Virus record (IMG/VR): IMGVR_UViG_3300003813_000015
Location: 5,995 to 41,408 of that record
DNA length: 35,414 nt
Direction: 5' to 3' (one strand)
DNA from: a virus
In this document: one piece after another, positions 1-5,809 of the stretch
Position numbering within the stretch: the first letter of the stretch is position 1
Layout: every line of letters begins with the position of its first letter
Translations under genes and position numbers: made by a program
The notes under the pieces: model-generated
What the model was told of the DNA's origin: nothing
Seen by the model: the letters and a program-made list of their open reading frames with translations, nothing else
The model's database searches: none

Positions 1-291
1 ACGGCATCGGTCGTTGTGACTGGGCACACCGAAGGCAAGCGTTCGGTTGGAATGGGTGTCTACGATCCAGCAGACGGAAGCCCCATACTCACACCGATAG
101 GTAACGTCACCATCGGAGGTACGATTCCGATACCGTCCATCGGATCGGTGATCGAGGTTCAGTATCTCTATGCTTACGAAGGCGGCTCGTTGTTCCAGCC
201 CGTGTACCTGGGCGAGCGTGATGACATCGCCCGAACGGACTGCACAATCGACCAGCTCAAGTACAAGGCCGAGCCGGCGTTAACAGAGTAA
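1..291 (+). CDS. ATP-dependent DNA ligase, C-terminal fragment (5' truncated by window)
   Basis: The frame is open from base 1, so the gene begins before the window; 96 residues are visible. They look like the C-terminal OB-fold of an ATP-dependent DNA ligase: VVVTGHTEGKRSVGMGVYD, then PIGNVTI, then GSVIEVQYLYAY and QPVYLGERDDI. In this family the OB domain closes over the nicked DNA and helps adenylate transfer. The catalytic lysine motif would be upstream and is not visible. A phage ligase would seal nicks during replication and suits the head of an early + strand gene group. A GTG at 16 is internal and not the true start. The assignment rests on recognising the pattern, not on a search. 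Confidence 0.68.
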   Translation, partial: TASVVVTGHTEGKRSVGMGVYDPADGSPILTPIGNVTIGGTIPIPSIGSVIEVQYLYAYEGGSLFQPVYLGERDDIARTDCTIDQLKYKAEPALTE

Positions 292-446
292 ACCCGACAC
301 CAGCGGGTAGTAGTAGGTAGAAAGATTGAACGCGAAACATCCTAGGGGTGTCTTAACCGCCCAACCCTAGGGTGTCTGTATGGCTGACCACCATGCACTG
401 ATGAGCACTAGGTCAAACAGAAACACAGAAGCATAAGGAGTTAAAC
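292..446 (+). promoter_or_regulatory. Intergenic leader of the 125-residue gene, with possible promoter and repeats
   Basis: This 155-base gap holds a small hairpin (ACCCG/CGGGT, 292-308), a TTGAAC at 326-331, and TCTTAACCGCCCAACC at 351-366. The last resembles the TAATAACC promoter family found elsewhere, but the 19-base spacer is long and the -10 is poor. CCTAGGGGTGTCT at 341-353 recurs nearly exactly at 366-377. One copy of a 22-base repeat lies at 395-416. An ordinary Shine-Dalgarno AAGGAG at 435-440 sits six bases before the ATG at 447. A similar TTGAAC followed by GTGTCTTAA occurs near 4762-4787. The promoter call is weak. Confidence 0.35.
395..416 (+). repeat. 22-base direct repeat, copy 1
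   Basis: The stretch contains CACTGATGAGCA and TAGGTCAA. It matches 868-889 at 21 of 22 positions, differing only at base 14 (C here, G there). Both copies lie in leaders of early genes, about 30 and 55 bases before the start codons. Confidence 0.8.
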
Positions 447-824
447 ATGAGCACAGCAGTCAAACGTAAGTACGCATGGATCAAGCAGTACCAGTCCGAG
501 GATGGGCATTCGTTCTGGAAAGACGACATCACGGGAATGATTGCGATCAAAGATCGATCCGGCCCGACTCCCGATACTACGGACGATGGCGTCCTGTGGC
601 TGGAAAACAACGACTGGGTAATGGATGGAAAGTACATTCAGATCCCGGTTCGTACAGACGACTGGAAGGTAAGCTACTGCTTTCAAACATATGAAAGCGG
701 TATCAAGTGCGCCATCGAATTGGGGTATCCGATCAGGGTTGAACGAGGGGAAGCCGAACGGCTCCCGCTATCGATTGCCTCATTGCTCGTGAGCAAGGCC
801 AAGGCGACGACCTTCAAGTTCTAA
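447..824 (+). CDS. Hypothetical protein, 125 residues
   Basis: I do not recognise this protein. It is a mixed alpha/beta, Trp- and Tyr-rich small protein (WIKQYQSEDGHSFWKDD, VLWLENNDWVMDGKYIQIPV) with no membrane segment, signal peptide or known catalytic motif. The start is well supported by AAGGAG six bases upstream, one of the few clear Shine-Dalgarno sites on the + strand half. It lies between the ligase and the AAA+ ATPase in the same direction. It may act with either, but that is only position. It is followed by three hairpins in the next leader. Confidence 0.85.
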   Translation: MSTAVKRKYAWIKQYQSEDGHSFWKDDITGMIAIKDRSGPTPDTTDDGVLWLENNDWVMDGKYIQIPVRTDDWKVSYCFQTYESGIKCAIELGYPIRVERGEAERLPLSIASLLVSKAKATTFKF

Positions 825-830
825 AGCGAA

Positions 831-870
831 ACCGCCGAGTGGCGGTCTGCCAGCAACGACCGAGCTGGCA
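831..870 (+). other. Two adjacent hairpins downstream of the 125-residue gene
   Basis: ACCGCC (831-836) pairs with GGCGGT (841-846) over a four-base loop. TGCCAGC (848-854) pairs with GCTGGCA (864-870) over a nine-base loop. Neither is followed by a T-run, so they are not classical intrinsic terminators. They could protect the 3' end of the upstream message or structure the leader of the ATPase gene. Confidence 0.6.
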
Positions 871-889
871 CTGATGAGCAGTAGGTCAA
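868..889 (+). repeat. 22-base direct repeat, copy 2
   Basis: Second copy of the element at 395-416, with one mismatch. It starts inside the last three bases of the second hairpin and lies between that hairpin and the 10-base-pair hairpin that precedes the ATPase gene. Confidence 0.8.
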
Positions 890-895
890 CCACCC

Positions 896-928
896 GAATC
901 CTGTACACAACAATCTCGTACAGGATTC
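896..928 (+). promoter_or_regulatory. Leader hairpin of the AAA+ ATPase gene
   Basis: GAATCCTGTA (896-905) pairs perfectly with TACAGGATTC (919-928) over a 13-base loop. The 3' part, AATCTCGTACAGGATTC (912-928), is identical to 2486-2502 in the hairpin before the VWA gene. After the hairpin comes a purely A/C leader of 16 bases with no Shine-Dalgarno sequence, then ATG. A shared structured element before both genes of a partner pair suggests common post-transcriptional control. Confidence 0.7.
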
Positions 929-944
929 ACAACACCAACACAAC

Positions 945-2450
945 ATGAGCAAGCACACCACCCTGACAGCAGAGCAGATCGACAGCCTCAACTACAAGGA
1001 GGCCATCAAGGAAGCTCGTCGCCTAGGTGCCACCGGCATCTGGGTTGCGACCGCAAAGACCGACACGTTCCGTCGGTTCATCAAGGGCGAGATCACGGCG
1101 TCACAGGCGCAGGAGATCACCCTAGGAACCTCCGGCACTCCTGCCAGCACACCGCCTCCAAGCGAGGCTATGGAGGAGGCCATCAACCGCATCGTCGAGG
1201 ATCAGACCGCTGACATCCGCAAGGACGTTGGCGAGGCCAAGGCGTTCATCGAGGCACAGGGCGAGAAGCTCTCCGAGGTGCAGGAGAAGTTCGACGAGAT
1301 CGAGGCCAAGATCGCATCCAGCGTTTCCAGCGGAGGCGTTGCTTCCAGCGTCACCGACCCCGACATCGTTCGCAAGGCGGAGCTTGATGACTTCAAGACC
1401 GAGATGGCTGACAAGATCTGTGCTGGCATGGACGCATTGCAGACCGTCACCGACGAGAAGCTCGACAAGCTGACCAAGGACATCACCGATGCCCTTGCCT
1501 CCGGCGGTGCTTCGGCGGCACGCAAGATCAGTGCGATCATCGCCCCCACCCCGACCAGCACGACAACGTGTCAGGTCGCCCATGCCCTAGAGCGTTACGC
1601 CTCTCCGGCTCGTGCGATCAAGCCGTTGCTCATCAAGGGTGAGCCCGGTGCAGGCAAGACGTACCAGGCTCGTAACCACGGCTCGATGTTCGACCACTAC
1701 ATCGAGGTCGGCATCCACAACTCGACCGAGGCGACCGACCTCCTAGGGTATCAGACTCCGACCGTACCTTGGGTCGATGGCCCGATGTCCGAGGCGTGGC
1801 GTAAGGCCGCTCTAGGACAGACCGTCCTGTTCGTGGCCGACGAGATCCTCCGCGCTAGGTCTTCGGTTCAGTCCTTGTTCCTCACTCCGTTCCAGCCGAC
1901 CAACATCGGCGGCGTGGAGTATTACAAGCTCCGTACCGGACGCTTCATCGAGGATCCAGTCACCAAGGTTCATGTCAGCGAGGAGTTGCTTGCTCCGGTT
2001 GCCAACCTTGCGATCGTCGCAACCACCAACGTCGGTAGCCAGTACGACATCGACGAGGGCGATCCCGCCACCAAGCGTCGCTTCGTTCACATCCATGTCA
2101 GGGTTGACGAGGCCAAGGTTCGTGCCGTGGTCGGAGGCTACACCTCTGCCCTAGGTTACAAGTCCTCCTTGCTCGACTCGCTGGTCGAGTTCTGGAAGCA
2201 CGCCAAGGTTCTTGCCGCCGATGGCTTCCTCGGATCGGTTCCCAACATCAGCACGTTCTGCGAGGCGTTGCAGTTCTCCGACCCTGCCAAGGGTGAGGCT
2301 GGCGTTGCTACCGAGCTGTATCGTCTGGGCGTCAACCTCTGGGTGAGCAACACCATCGAGGGCGAGCCTGAGCCTGAGCAGGTCAAGAAGGTCAACGAGG
2401 CGTTCGTCAAGATCTTCGGCAAGTACGGCTTCACTGTTCCAACGCTGTAA
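945..2450 (+). CDS. CobS/MoxR-like AAA+ ATPase
   Basis: The 501-residue protein has a helical, probably coiled-coil N-terminal part (about residues 65-190, EKLSEVQEKFDEIEAKIA) and a C-terminal AAA+ domain. Walker A is GEPGAGKT (232-239), Walker B VLFVADEI (294-301), sensor 1 ATTN (359-362), and KRRF (377-380) follows as a likely arginine-finger region. The layout resembles CobS and MoxR ATPases, which work with VWA-domain partners to remodel target complexes using ATP. A VWA protein follows directly, supporting a functional pair. The leader is C/A-rich with a hairpin and lacks a Shine-Dalgarno sequence. CobS proteins proper serve cobaltochelatase; no CobN-like subunit is in view, so I do not infer cobalamin synthesis. 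Confidence 0.88.
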   Translation: MSKHTTLTAEQIDSLNYKEAIKEARRLGATGIWVATAKTDTFRRFIKGEITASQAQEITLGTSGTPASTPPPSEAMEEAINRIVEDQTADIRKDVGEAKAFIEAQGEKLSEVQEKFDEIEAKIASSVSSGGVASSVTDPDIVRKAELDDFKTEMADKICAGMDALQTVTDEKLDKLTKDITDALASGGASAARKISAIIAPTPTSTTTCQVAHALERYASPARAIKPLLIKGEPGAGKTYQARNHGSMFDHYIEVGIHNSTEATDLLGYQTPTVPWVDGPMSEAWRKAALGQTVLFVADEILRARSSVQSLFLTPFQPTNIGGVEYYKLRTGRFIEDPVTKVHVSEELLAPVANLAIVATTNVGSQYDIDEGDPATKRRFVHIHVRVDEAKVRAVVGGYTSALGYKSSLLDSLVEFWKHAKVLAADGFLGSVPNISTFCEALQFSDPAKGEAGVATELYRLGVNLWVSNTIEGEPEPEQVKKVNEAFVKIFGKYGFTVPTL

Positions 2451-2460
2451 TAACCACGCA
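2448..2460 (+). promoter_or_regulatory. TAATAACC-type -10 element at the ATPase stop codon
   Basis: TAATAA (2448-2453) overlaps the TAA stop of the ATPase gene and is followed by CCACGCA, so the seventh base is A as in the family. No TTG hexamer is found 16-18 bases upstream. It may be a weak promoter for the VWA gene, or simply tandem stop codons. Confidence 0.35.
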
Positions 2461-2477
2461 CCAACAAACACAACCTA

Positions 2478-2509
2478 GGGCGGAGAATCTCGTACAGGAT
2501 TCTCCGCCC
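2478..2509 (+). promoter_or_regulatory. Leader hairpin of the VWA gene
   Basis: GGGCGGAGAATC (2478-2489) pairs perfectly over 12 bases with GATTCTCCGCCC (2498-2509) around the loop TCGTACAG. It contains the 17-mer AATCTCGTACAGGATTC found before the ATPase gene. A 17-base A/C-only leader (2510-2526) then leads to ATG with no Shine-Dalgarno sequence. There is no T-run, so termination is not the obvious role. Confidence 0.8.
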
Positions 2510-2526
2510 ACAACCAACAACACACC

Positions 2527-4203
2527 ATGAGCAAAATCGTAGCAACCCCACACATCCGTAAGGAAGTGCTAGACCACCACGTTGACTTCCGCACCCGCGG
2601 AGTGCTCGACGAGAAGTACGACCTAGACTGGCTCAAGGGTCTCAAGTCCGACCCTTGCAAGACAGGCTACTGGAAGTACGACCCGACCACGGATCGTCAC
2701 ACCATCCGCATCTCACCTCTCGCATACAACGAGTTGTCAACCGACAAGACCAAACGCATCCAAGTGCCCCAGTTGTTCCGCCATGTCTATGAGCATGAAG
2801 CGGCTCACAGCAAGTTCACTACCAAAGATCTCAAGGGTCTTTCCGACAAGCTGTCTGCCGAGAAGATCCCTTGGCGTTTGCAGAACCTCTTCGAGGACTG
2901 CCGCATCGAACGCCGATGGTTCTTTGGGTATCGCCGTGGCGTTGCCGGAGCCGGCAAGTGGAAGTGGCTCTACTGGGATAAGCGTCCAGAGTCCAAGGAC
3001 GTAGACAAGATCTCGGCACAGCATCTCCTCTACCGCATCAAGTGCGAGTCGCTCCTAGGGCGTCCTAGCCGTGACTTCAGCATCCTGATGAGCCCCCTGC
3101 CTTTCTACCGCAAGGTCTGGGCGTACTATTGCAGGATCGTCAGGGCTCGTACCACCGAGGAGCTTATCCCGATCCTTAAAGATTGGCTCAGGGAATTCCC
3201 CCACTCCGGCGATGACACCATCGAGAGCGAAGGCGGTCTCGGCACAGGTGACCTTGCAGGTGCTCTCAAGGAAGGAACTGGCAAAGCTCCCAGCGATGTC
3301 AAGGCCAAGGATCCCAAGGGCGAGGGTGCTTCCCCCGACGGCAAGGGTGACGGCGACTCGTCTTCACCTGGAGGTGCAGGCGAGGAAGCTGGCAAGGCTA
3401 TCGACGGCACCACCGATGGTTACGGAAGCGAGTGCAACTCTGATCCGTTCAGCGGTGAGACGCCCCCCAAGGATCCCGAAGAGCTGAAGGAGTTCAAGCT
3501 GTCCCATCGGCTTGCCGGTATGCTCGACACCGCATTCCGTGTGAGGGGTGACGGCAAGGAGATCACCAGTAGCCCCAGCAAGCGTCTCAACGTGCGTGGC
3601 ATCCTGCGTGGTGACTTCCTGCATCCGTACATCGGCAAGCCCCAGAGCGAGCGTGGCAAGCCCCATGTCTCGTTGCTTGTAGATTGCTCCGGCTCGATGG
3701 CACATGAGGCGTATGTGGATCGTGAACGCAAAATCGACATCCGTTGCGACGGGGCTGGCCGTGTGCTTCTGCGAGCCTTGAACCTACTCGCCAAGCGTGG
3801 CCGTATCACCGGAGTTGCCTATGCAACTGCACTGGGCGGTGTGCGTGAGCGTGTGGTGCTTCCGATCAAAGATCCTAGGATCTTCCAGAAGTTCCATGCG
3901 TGGAGCGACAGCGAGGGTATCGCAAATGCCCTAGAGCAAAAACCCTCCAAGAGGAGTGCCTTCAACGAGATCGTAAGCAAGAGCAAGATCTGCCTTGTCT
4001 ACACCGATGGTTGCATCACCGACGAGCCGTTGGATCGCAAGCCGTTGCGTGCTCGTGGCCTGTACACCGTAGGTATCTGCTGTTCCCACAACGAGACAAC
4101 CAGAGAGCTAAAGTGTCACTTCGATGCGGCTATCTGGCGTGAGTCCCTGTGGGGCATGGCAGATGCCCTAGTTCGCCAGCTCAAGTCGATGCCGGCTCGG
4201 TAA
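2527..4203 (+). CDS. CobT-like VWA-domain protein with HEXXH motif
   Basis: The 558-residue protein has two parts joined by a Gly/Ser/Lys/Asp-rich linker (about 225-325). The N-terminal part carries HEAAH (90-94) and NLFEDCRIERR (120-130), the pattern of a zincin-like metallopeptidase domain often attached to VWA proteins, where the Glu of the second motif may be the third metal ligand. The C-terminal part is a VWA domain with the MIDAS motif DCSGSM (386-391) and YTDG (492-495). VWA partners of CobS/MoxR ATPases bind metal and substrate and couple ATP use to remodelling. The gene follows its presumed ATPase 76 bases downstream with a matching leader element. Whether the HEAAH site cleaves anything is unknown. 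Confidence 0.85.
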   Translation: MSKIVATPHIRKEVLDHHVDFRTRGVLDEKYDLDWLKGLKSDPCKTGYWKYDPTTDRHTIRISPLAYNELSTDKTKRIQVPQLFRHVYEHEAAHSKFTTKDLKGLSDKLSAEKIPWRLQNLFEDCRIERRWFFGYRRGVAGAGKWKWLYWDKRPESKDVDKISAQHLLYRIKCESLLGRPSRDFSILMSPLPFYRKVWAYYCRIVRARTTEELIPILKDWLREFPHSGDDTIESEGGLGTGDLAGALKEGTGKAPSDVKAKDPKGEGASPDGKGDGDSSSPGGAGEEAGKAIDGTTDGYGSECNSDPFSGETPPKDPEELKEFKLSHRLAGMLDTAFRVRGDGKEITSSPSKRLNVRGILRGDFLHPYIGKPQSERGKPHVSLLVDCSGSMAHEAYVDRERKIDIRCDGAGRVLLRALNLLAKRGRITGVAYATALGGVRERVVLPIKDPRIFQKFHAWSDSEGIANALEQKPSKRSAFNEIVSKSKICLVYTDGCITDEPLDRKPLRARGLYTVGICCSHNETTRELKCHFDAAIWRESLWGMADALVRQLKSMPAR

Positions 4204-4212
4204 ACAATCACA

Positions 4213-4236
4213 GCCCTAGAGTTCGATCCCTAGGGC
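4213..4236 (+). promoter_or_regulatory. Leader hairpin of the secreted repeat protein gene
   Basis: GCCCTAG (4213-4219) pairs with CTAGGGC (4230-4236) over ten bases. The two arms are halves of the iterated CCCTAGGG palindrome. A 27-base A/C-only leader follows to the ATG at 4264, as in the two preceding genes. Confidence 0.55.
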
Positions 4237-4263
4237 ACAACCCAAACAACAACACAACACACC

Positions 4264-4554
4264 ATGAAAACATTACACCTGATCATAGCGTCAGTAATCA
4301 TTCGCCTGCTCTCGGCATTCGCCCAGGAATACGGAGCCCCTAGGATCGTCGCACCTGACGGAACCTACCTAGGAAACCTCAGTGCTAACCCCTACGACCC
4401 GAACAGCACGGCCAACCCATACGGCCAGTATGGAAGTCCGTACAGCCCGACCAGCATCAACAATCCCTATGGTCAGTATGGAAGTCCGTACAGCCCCGAT
4501 AGCGTGAACAACCCCTTCATCACAACCCCACCACCAACCCCACCAATCCAATAA
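4264..4554 (+). CDS. Small secreted NPYG/SPYSPDS-repeat protein
   Basis: The 96-residue protein starts with a signal peptide (MKTLHLIIASVIIRLLSAFA, likely cut before QEYG). After PRIVAPDGTYLGNLS come NPYDPNSTA (42-50) and two tandem 16-residue repeats, NPYGQYGSPYSPTSIN (51-66) and NPYGQYGSPYSPDSVN (67-82), then a Pro-rich tail. Similar small exported proteins with SPYSPDS-type repeats are encoded in bacterial chromosomes, to my knowledge without an established function. In a phage this is probably an acquired host gene acting in the periplasm or envelope. The DNA repeats have a 48-base period, with 23 identical bases at 4426-4448 and 4474-4496. No Shine-Dalgarno sequence is present. Confidence 0.85.
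   Translation: MKTLHLIIASVIIRLLSAFAQEYGAPRIVAPDGTYLGNLSANPYDPNSTANPYGQYGSPYSPTSINNPYGQYGSPYSPDSVNNPFITTPPPTPPIQ
4426..4496 (+). repeat. 48-base tandem coding repeat
   Basis: Twenty-three bases starting CAGTATGGAAGTCC are identical at 4426-4448 and 4474-4496, offset by 48 bases, which is the 16-residue protein repeat. Flanking codons have diverged at third positions, so the duplication is not brand new. Confidence 0.85.
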
Positions 4555-4557
4555 CCT

Positions 4558-4752
4558 ATGGCACAACTACGTTCGGTCTTTACCTTTGTCTCCGGCCTTC
4601 TGTTCGGAGCGTGCATCGTGATCCTTGGCACAACTCCCAAGCACAACGATGAGTCGATACCCTCCCCCAATAGGATGAACTACCTGCTCAAAGGCTTGAA
4701 GATTCCTAAAAAGTATAATGACGGGAAAGATGATGACCTCATGGTTATCTAA
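4558..4752 (+). CDS. Small single-pass membrane protein, 64 residues
   Basis: I do not recognise it. One hydrophobic segment (about residues 8-25, FTFVSGLLFGACIVILGT) is followed by a polar, charged tail ending in KKYNDGKDDDLMVI, so it is probably anchored with the tail on one side of the inner membrane. The start lies three bases after the previous stop (TAACCTATG), giving translational coupling or use of the AACCTATG start context seen at 22994 and 28245. Neighbouring an exported protein, it may have an envelope role, but this is guesswork. Confidence 0.75.
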   Translation: MAQLRSVFTFVSGLLFGACIVILGTTPKHNDESIPSPNRMNYLLKGLKIPKKYNDGKDDDLMVI

Positions 4753-4767
4753 AAAAAGATTGAACAA

Positions 4768-4780
4768 TAATAACCGCATA
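4768..4780 (+). promoter_or_regulatory. TAATAACC-type promoter candidate upstream of the 68-residue gene
   Basis: TAATAA (4768-4773) is followed by CCGCATA, matching the family through the A at position seven. There is no TTG hexamer at 16-18 bases; a TTGAAC at 4760-4765 is too close. A leader of about 98 bases with a strong hairpin would follow. Confidence 0.45.
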
Positions 4781-4816
4781 GTGTCTTAATACACCTGACG
4801 GTGAAAGGTGGAAACT

Positions 4817-4852
4817 CAGGGAGTCGGCTCTGCTCATGGAGCCGGCTCTCTG
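4817..4852 (+). promoter_or_regulatory. 14-base-pair leader hairpin
   Basis: Bases 4817-4830 (CAGGGAGTCGGCTC) pair with 4839-4852 (GAGCCGGCTCTCTG) over an eight-base loop. In + strand RNA both apparent mismatches become G-U wobbles, so the stem is continuous; the other strand would have A-C mismatches. This argues for selection at the RNA level of the + strand. A/C-rich leader follows to the ATG at 4878. Confidence 0.7.
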
Positions 4853-4877
4853 AACCACTAACCATAAACAATGAGCC

Positions 4878-5084
4878 ATGATCCTTGACGCACTCTTCAG
4901 ACCACCAGCAGACCGAGCATTACAGCTAGACAAATTCGCCTTTGAGGATCTCCGGTTCTCGATGGAGCAAGCCATCAAATCTGGCAAGGATGACTTTGTC
5001 TGGAAGTACGAGGGCGAGAATTTTTATTTCGACACATCCAGCGCACAGGAGCTGTTCAATAAAGTTGATTCGCTAAACAGGTAA
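4878..5084 (+). CDS. Hypothetical protein, 68 residues
   Basis: I do not recognise it. It is a small soluble, acidic, probably mostly helical protein (LQLDKFAFEDLRFSMEQAIKSGKDDFVWKYEGENFYFDTSSAQELFNKVDSLNR). The ATG at 4871 opens only a five-codon frame, so 4878 is the supported start. It has no Shine-Dalgarno sequence and follows a strong leader hairpin. Its stop codon overlaps a TAATAACC element. Confidence 0.7.
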   Translation: MILDALFRPPADRALQLDKFAFEDLRFSMEQAIKSGKDDFVWKYEGENFYFDTSSAQELFNKVDSLNR

Positions 5085-5094
5085 TAACCCCACA
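5082..5094 (+). promoter_or_regulatory. TAATAACC-type promoter candidate before the structured leader
   Basis: TAATAA (5082-5087) overlaps the stop of the 68-residue gene and is followed by CCCCACAACC, with A at position seven and a second AACC as in the other family members. No good -35 is seen at 16-18 bases. Confidence 0.45.
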
Positions 5095-5240
5095 ACCTTT
5101 TGTACAATCGGGTAAGTCGTCCAGAGCCCTGACCGACCGCATTTTTTTTTCCGACGGAGATGCGGAGTCTCATTCGGGAGGTAAGCCGTAGCCTCCGGTC
5201 AATCGACGAAACGGCATCCACTTTCAAACACCACCACACC
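5095..5240 (+). promoter_or_regulatory. Structured leader with T9 tract
   Basis: This 146-base leader holds several pairings: CCGCAT (5137-5142) with ATGCGG (5160-5165), GACCG (5131-5135) with CGGTC (5196-5200), and GGAGG (5177-5181) with CCTCC (5192-5196). The last two share base 5196 and so compete at one position. A run of nine T (5142-5150) follows a weak GTCG/CGAC stem (5116-5136). It could be an attenuator or a structured regulator; I do not recognise a known riboswitch. It ends in an A/C-rich stretch before ATG 5241. Confidence 0.4.
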
Positions 5241-5429
5241 ATGACATCACCTACACCTGACACCGAAACCCAGCTACGCCGTAGCACTAGGCCATCGCTC
5301 CACCATCCGATGCGTAAGCCCTGCCTCCCTGAGTACGCCTATATCTATCTCCTAGGGAAGCTCTGCACCGGATCCCCTAGGATCCACAAGACGGTTTACC
5401 CCAAAAGAACGTCCTATCATGGAAGGTAA
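5241..5429 (+). CDS. Hypothetical protein, 62 residues
   Basis: I do not recognise it. The reading frame is open further upstream (ATG 5160), but ATG 5241 is preferred because it follows CACCACCACACC, the A/C-only leader used by the ATPase, VWA and repeat-protein genes, while 5160 lies inside a predicted stem. The product is basic with Pro, His and Tyr (RRSTRPSLHHPMRKP, EYAYIYLLGKLC). It overlaps the next gene by 11 bases. Coding status is plausible but not certain. Confidence 0.5.
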   Translation: MTSPTPDTETQLRRSTRPSLHHPMRKPCLPEYAYIYLLGKLCTGSPRIHKTVYPKRTSYHGR

Positions 5430-5652
5430 ATATCGCCGCGGAGACTACTCCCCTTGCGGAACGCTACGCTTCTGGAACTACCAGAAATATGTATCCAAAA
5501 AGACGGGCAAACGAACCGAGCGATGGATACCAGCACACCGATACGAGGCACATAAACGCCACGTTAACCAGCAATGGGTGCAGAACGATGCCCTTCGGGA
5601 CTGGCTTAAATCACGAGTTAACAGAGTAAAACAGACTGCCTGTGCCTCCTAA
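5419..5652 (+). CDS. Hypothetical basic protein, 77 residues
   Basis: I do not recognise it. It is strongly basic and aromatic (MEGKYRRGDYSPCGTLRFW, then YQKYVSKKTGKRTERWIPAHRYEAHKRHVNQQW), suggesting nucleic-acid binding. It overlaps the previous gene by 11 bases and the next small zinc-knuckle gene by 11, the tight packing of a phage small-gene cluster. There is no membrane segment. Confidence 0.7.
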   Translation: MEGKYRRGDYSPCGTLRFWNYQKYVSKKTGKRTERWIPAHRYEAHKRHVNQQWVQNDALRDWLKSRVNRVKQTACAS

Positions 5653-5785
5653 AATCCATAAATGCCCTAGGTGTCAGACACCCTGCAAACCCCACGCCTG
5701 CCCTAGTTGCTCTAGGGAGTTTGAGGCCATTGCCAGGAGGATGAACTCGAAGTTAAAAAAGCCCATTGACAAAGCACAGCCCTAG
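5642..5785 (+). CDS. 47-residue zinc-knuckle protein
   Basis: A GTG start at 5642 overlaps the end of the previous gene and opens 47 codons to TAG at 5783-5785. The product has two CXXC pairs, CPRC (8-11) and CPSC (20-23), with CKPHA between them, followed by a helical basic tail EFEAIARRMNSKLKKP. This is the pattern of a small zinc ribbon or knuckle and may bind DNA, RNA or protein. The conserved Cys spacing and tight packing argue that it is real. The stop codon lies in a CCCTAGGG palindrome inside the next promoter's spacer. Confidence 0.62.
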   Translation: MPPKIHKCPRCQTPCKPHACPSCSREFEAIARRMNSKLKKPIDKAQP

Positions 5786-5800
5786 GGTAATAACCGCGTA
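5766..5800 (+). promoter_or_regulatory. Sigma70-like promoter, TAATAACC family (best example)
   Basis: TTGACA (5766-5771), a 16-base spacer and TAATAA (5788-5793) followed by CCGCGTA. The expected start is A5800 or A5801, leaving only about nine or ten leader bases (ACCTTTGTT) before ATG 5810. The spacer contains CCCTAGGG. Confidence 0.7.
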
Positions 5801-5809
5801 ACCTTTGTT

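Noticed and set aside
395-440. CTGATGAG followed by CAAAC and GAAAC, resembling a hammerhead ribozyme core
   Set aside because: Stem II does not form cleanly, the GAAA box is not in place, and the second copy at 868-889 loses a stem pair. The match is limited to a short common string.
825-2526. Cobalamin riboswitch for the CobS/CobT-like genes
   Set aside because: The leaders are short hairpins with A/C spacers and show no B12-box or multi-helix arrangement. The gene names reflect fold similarity, not vitamin synthesis.
5160-5240. Upstream ATG 5160 for the 62-residue gene
   Set aside because: It lies in a stem of the structured leader and lacks the A/C context shared by neighbouring starts at ATG 5241.
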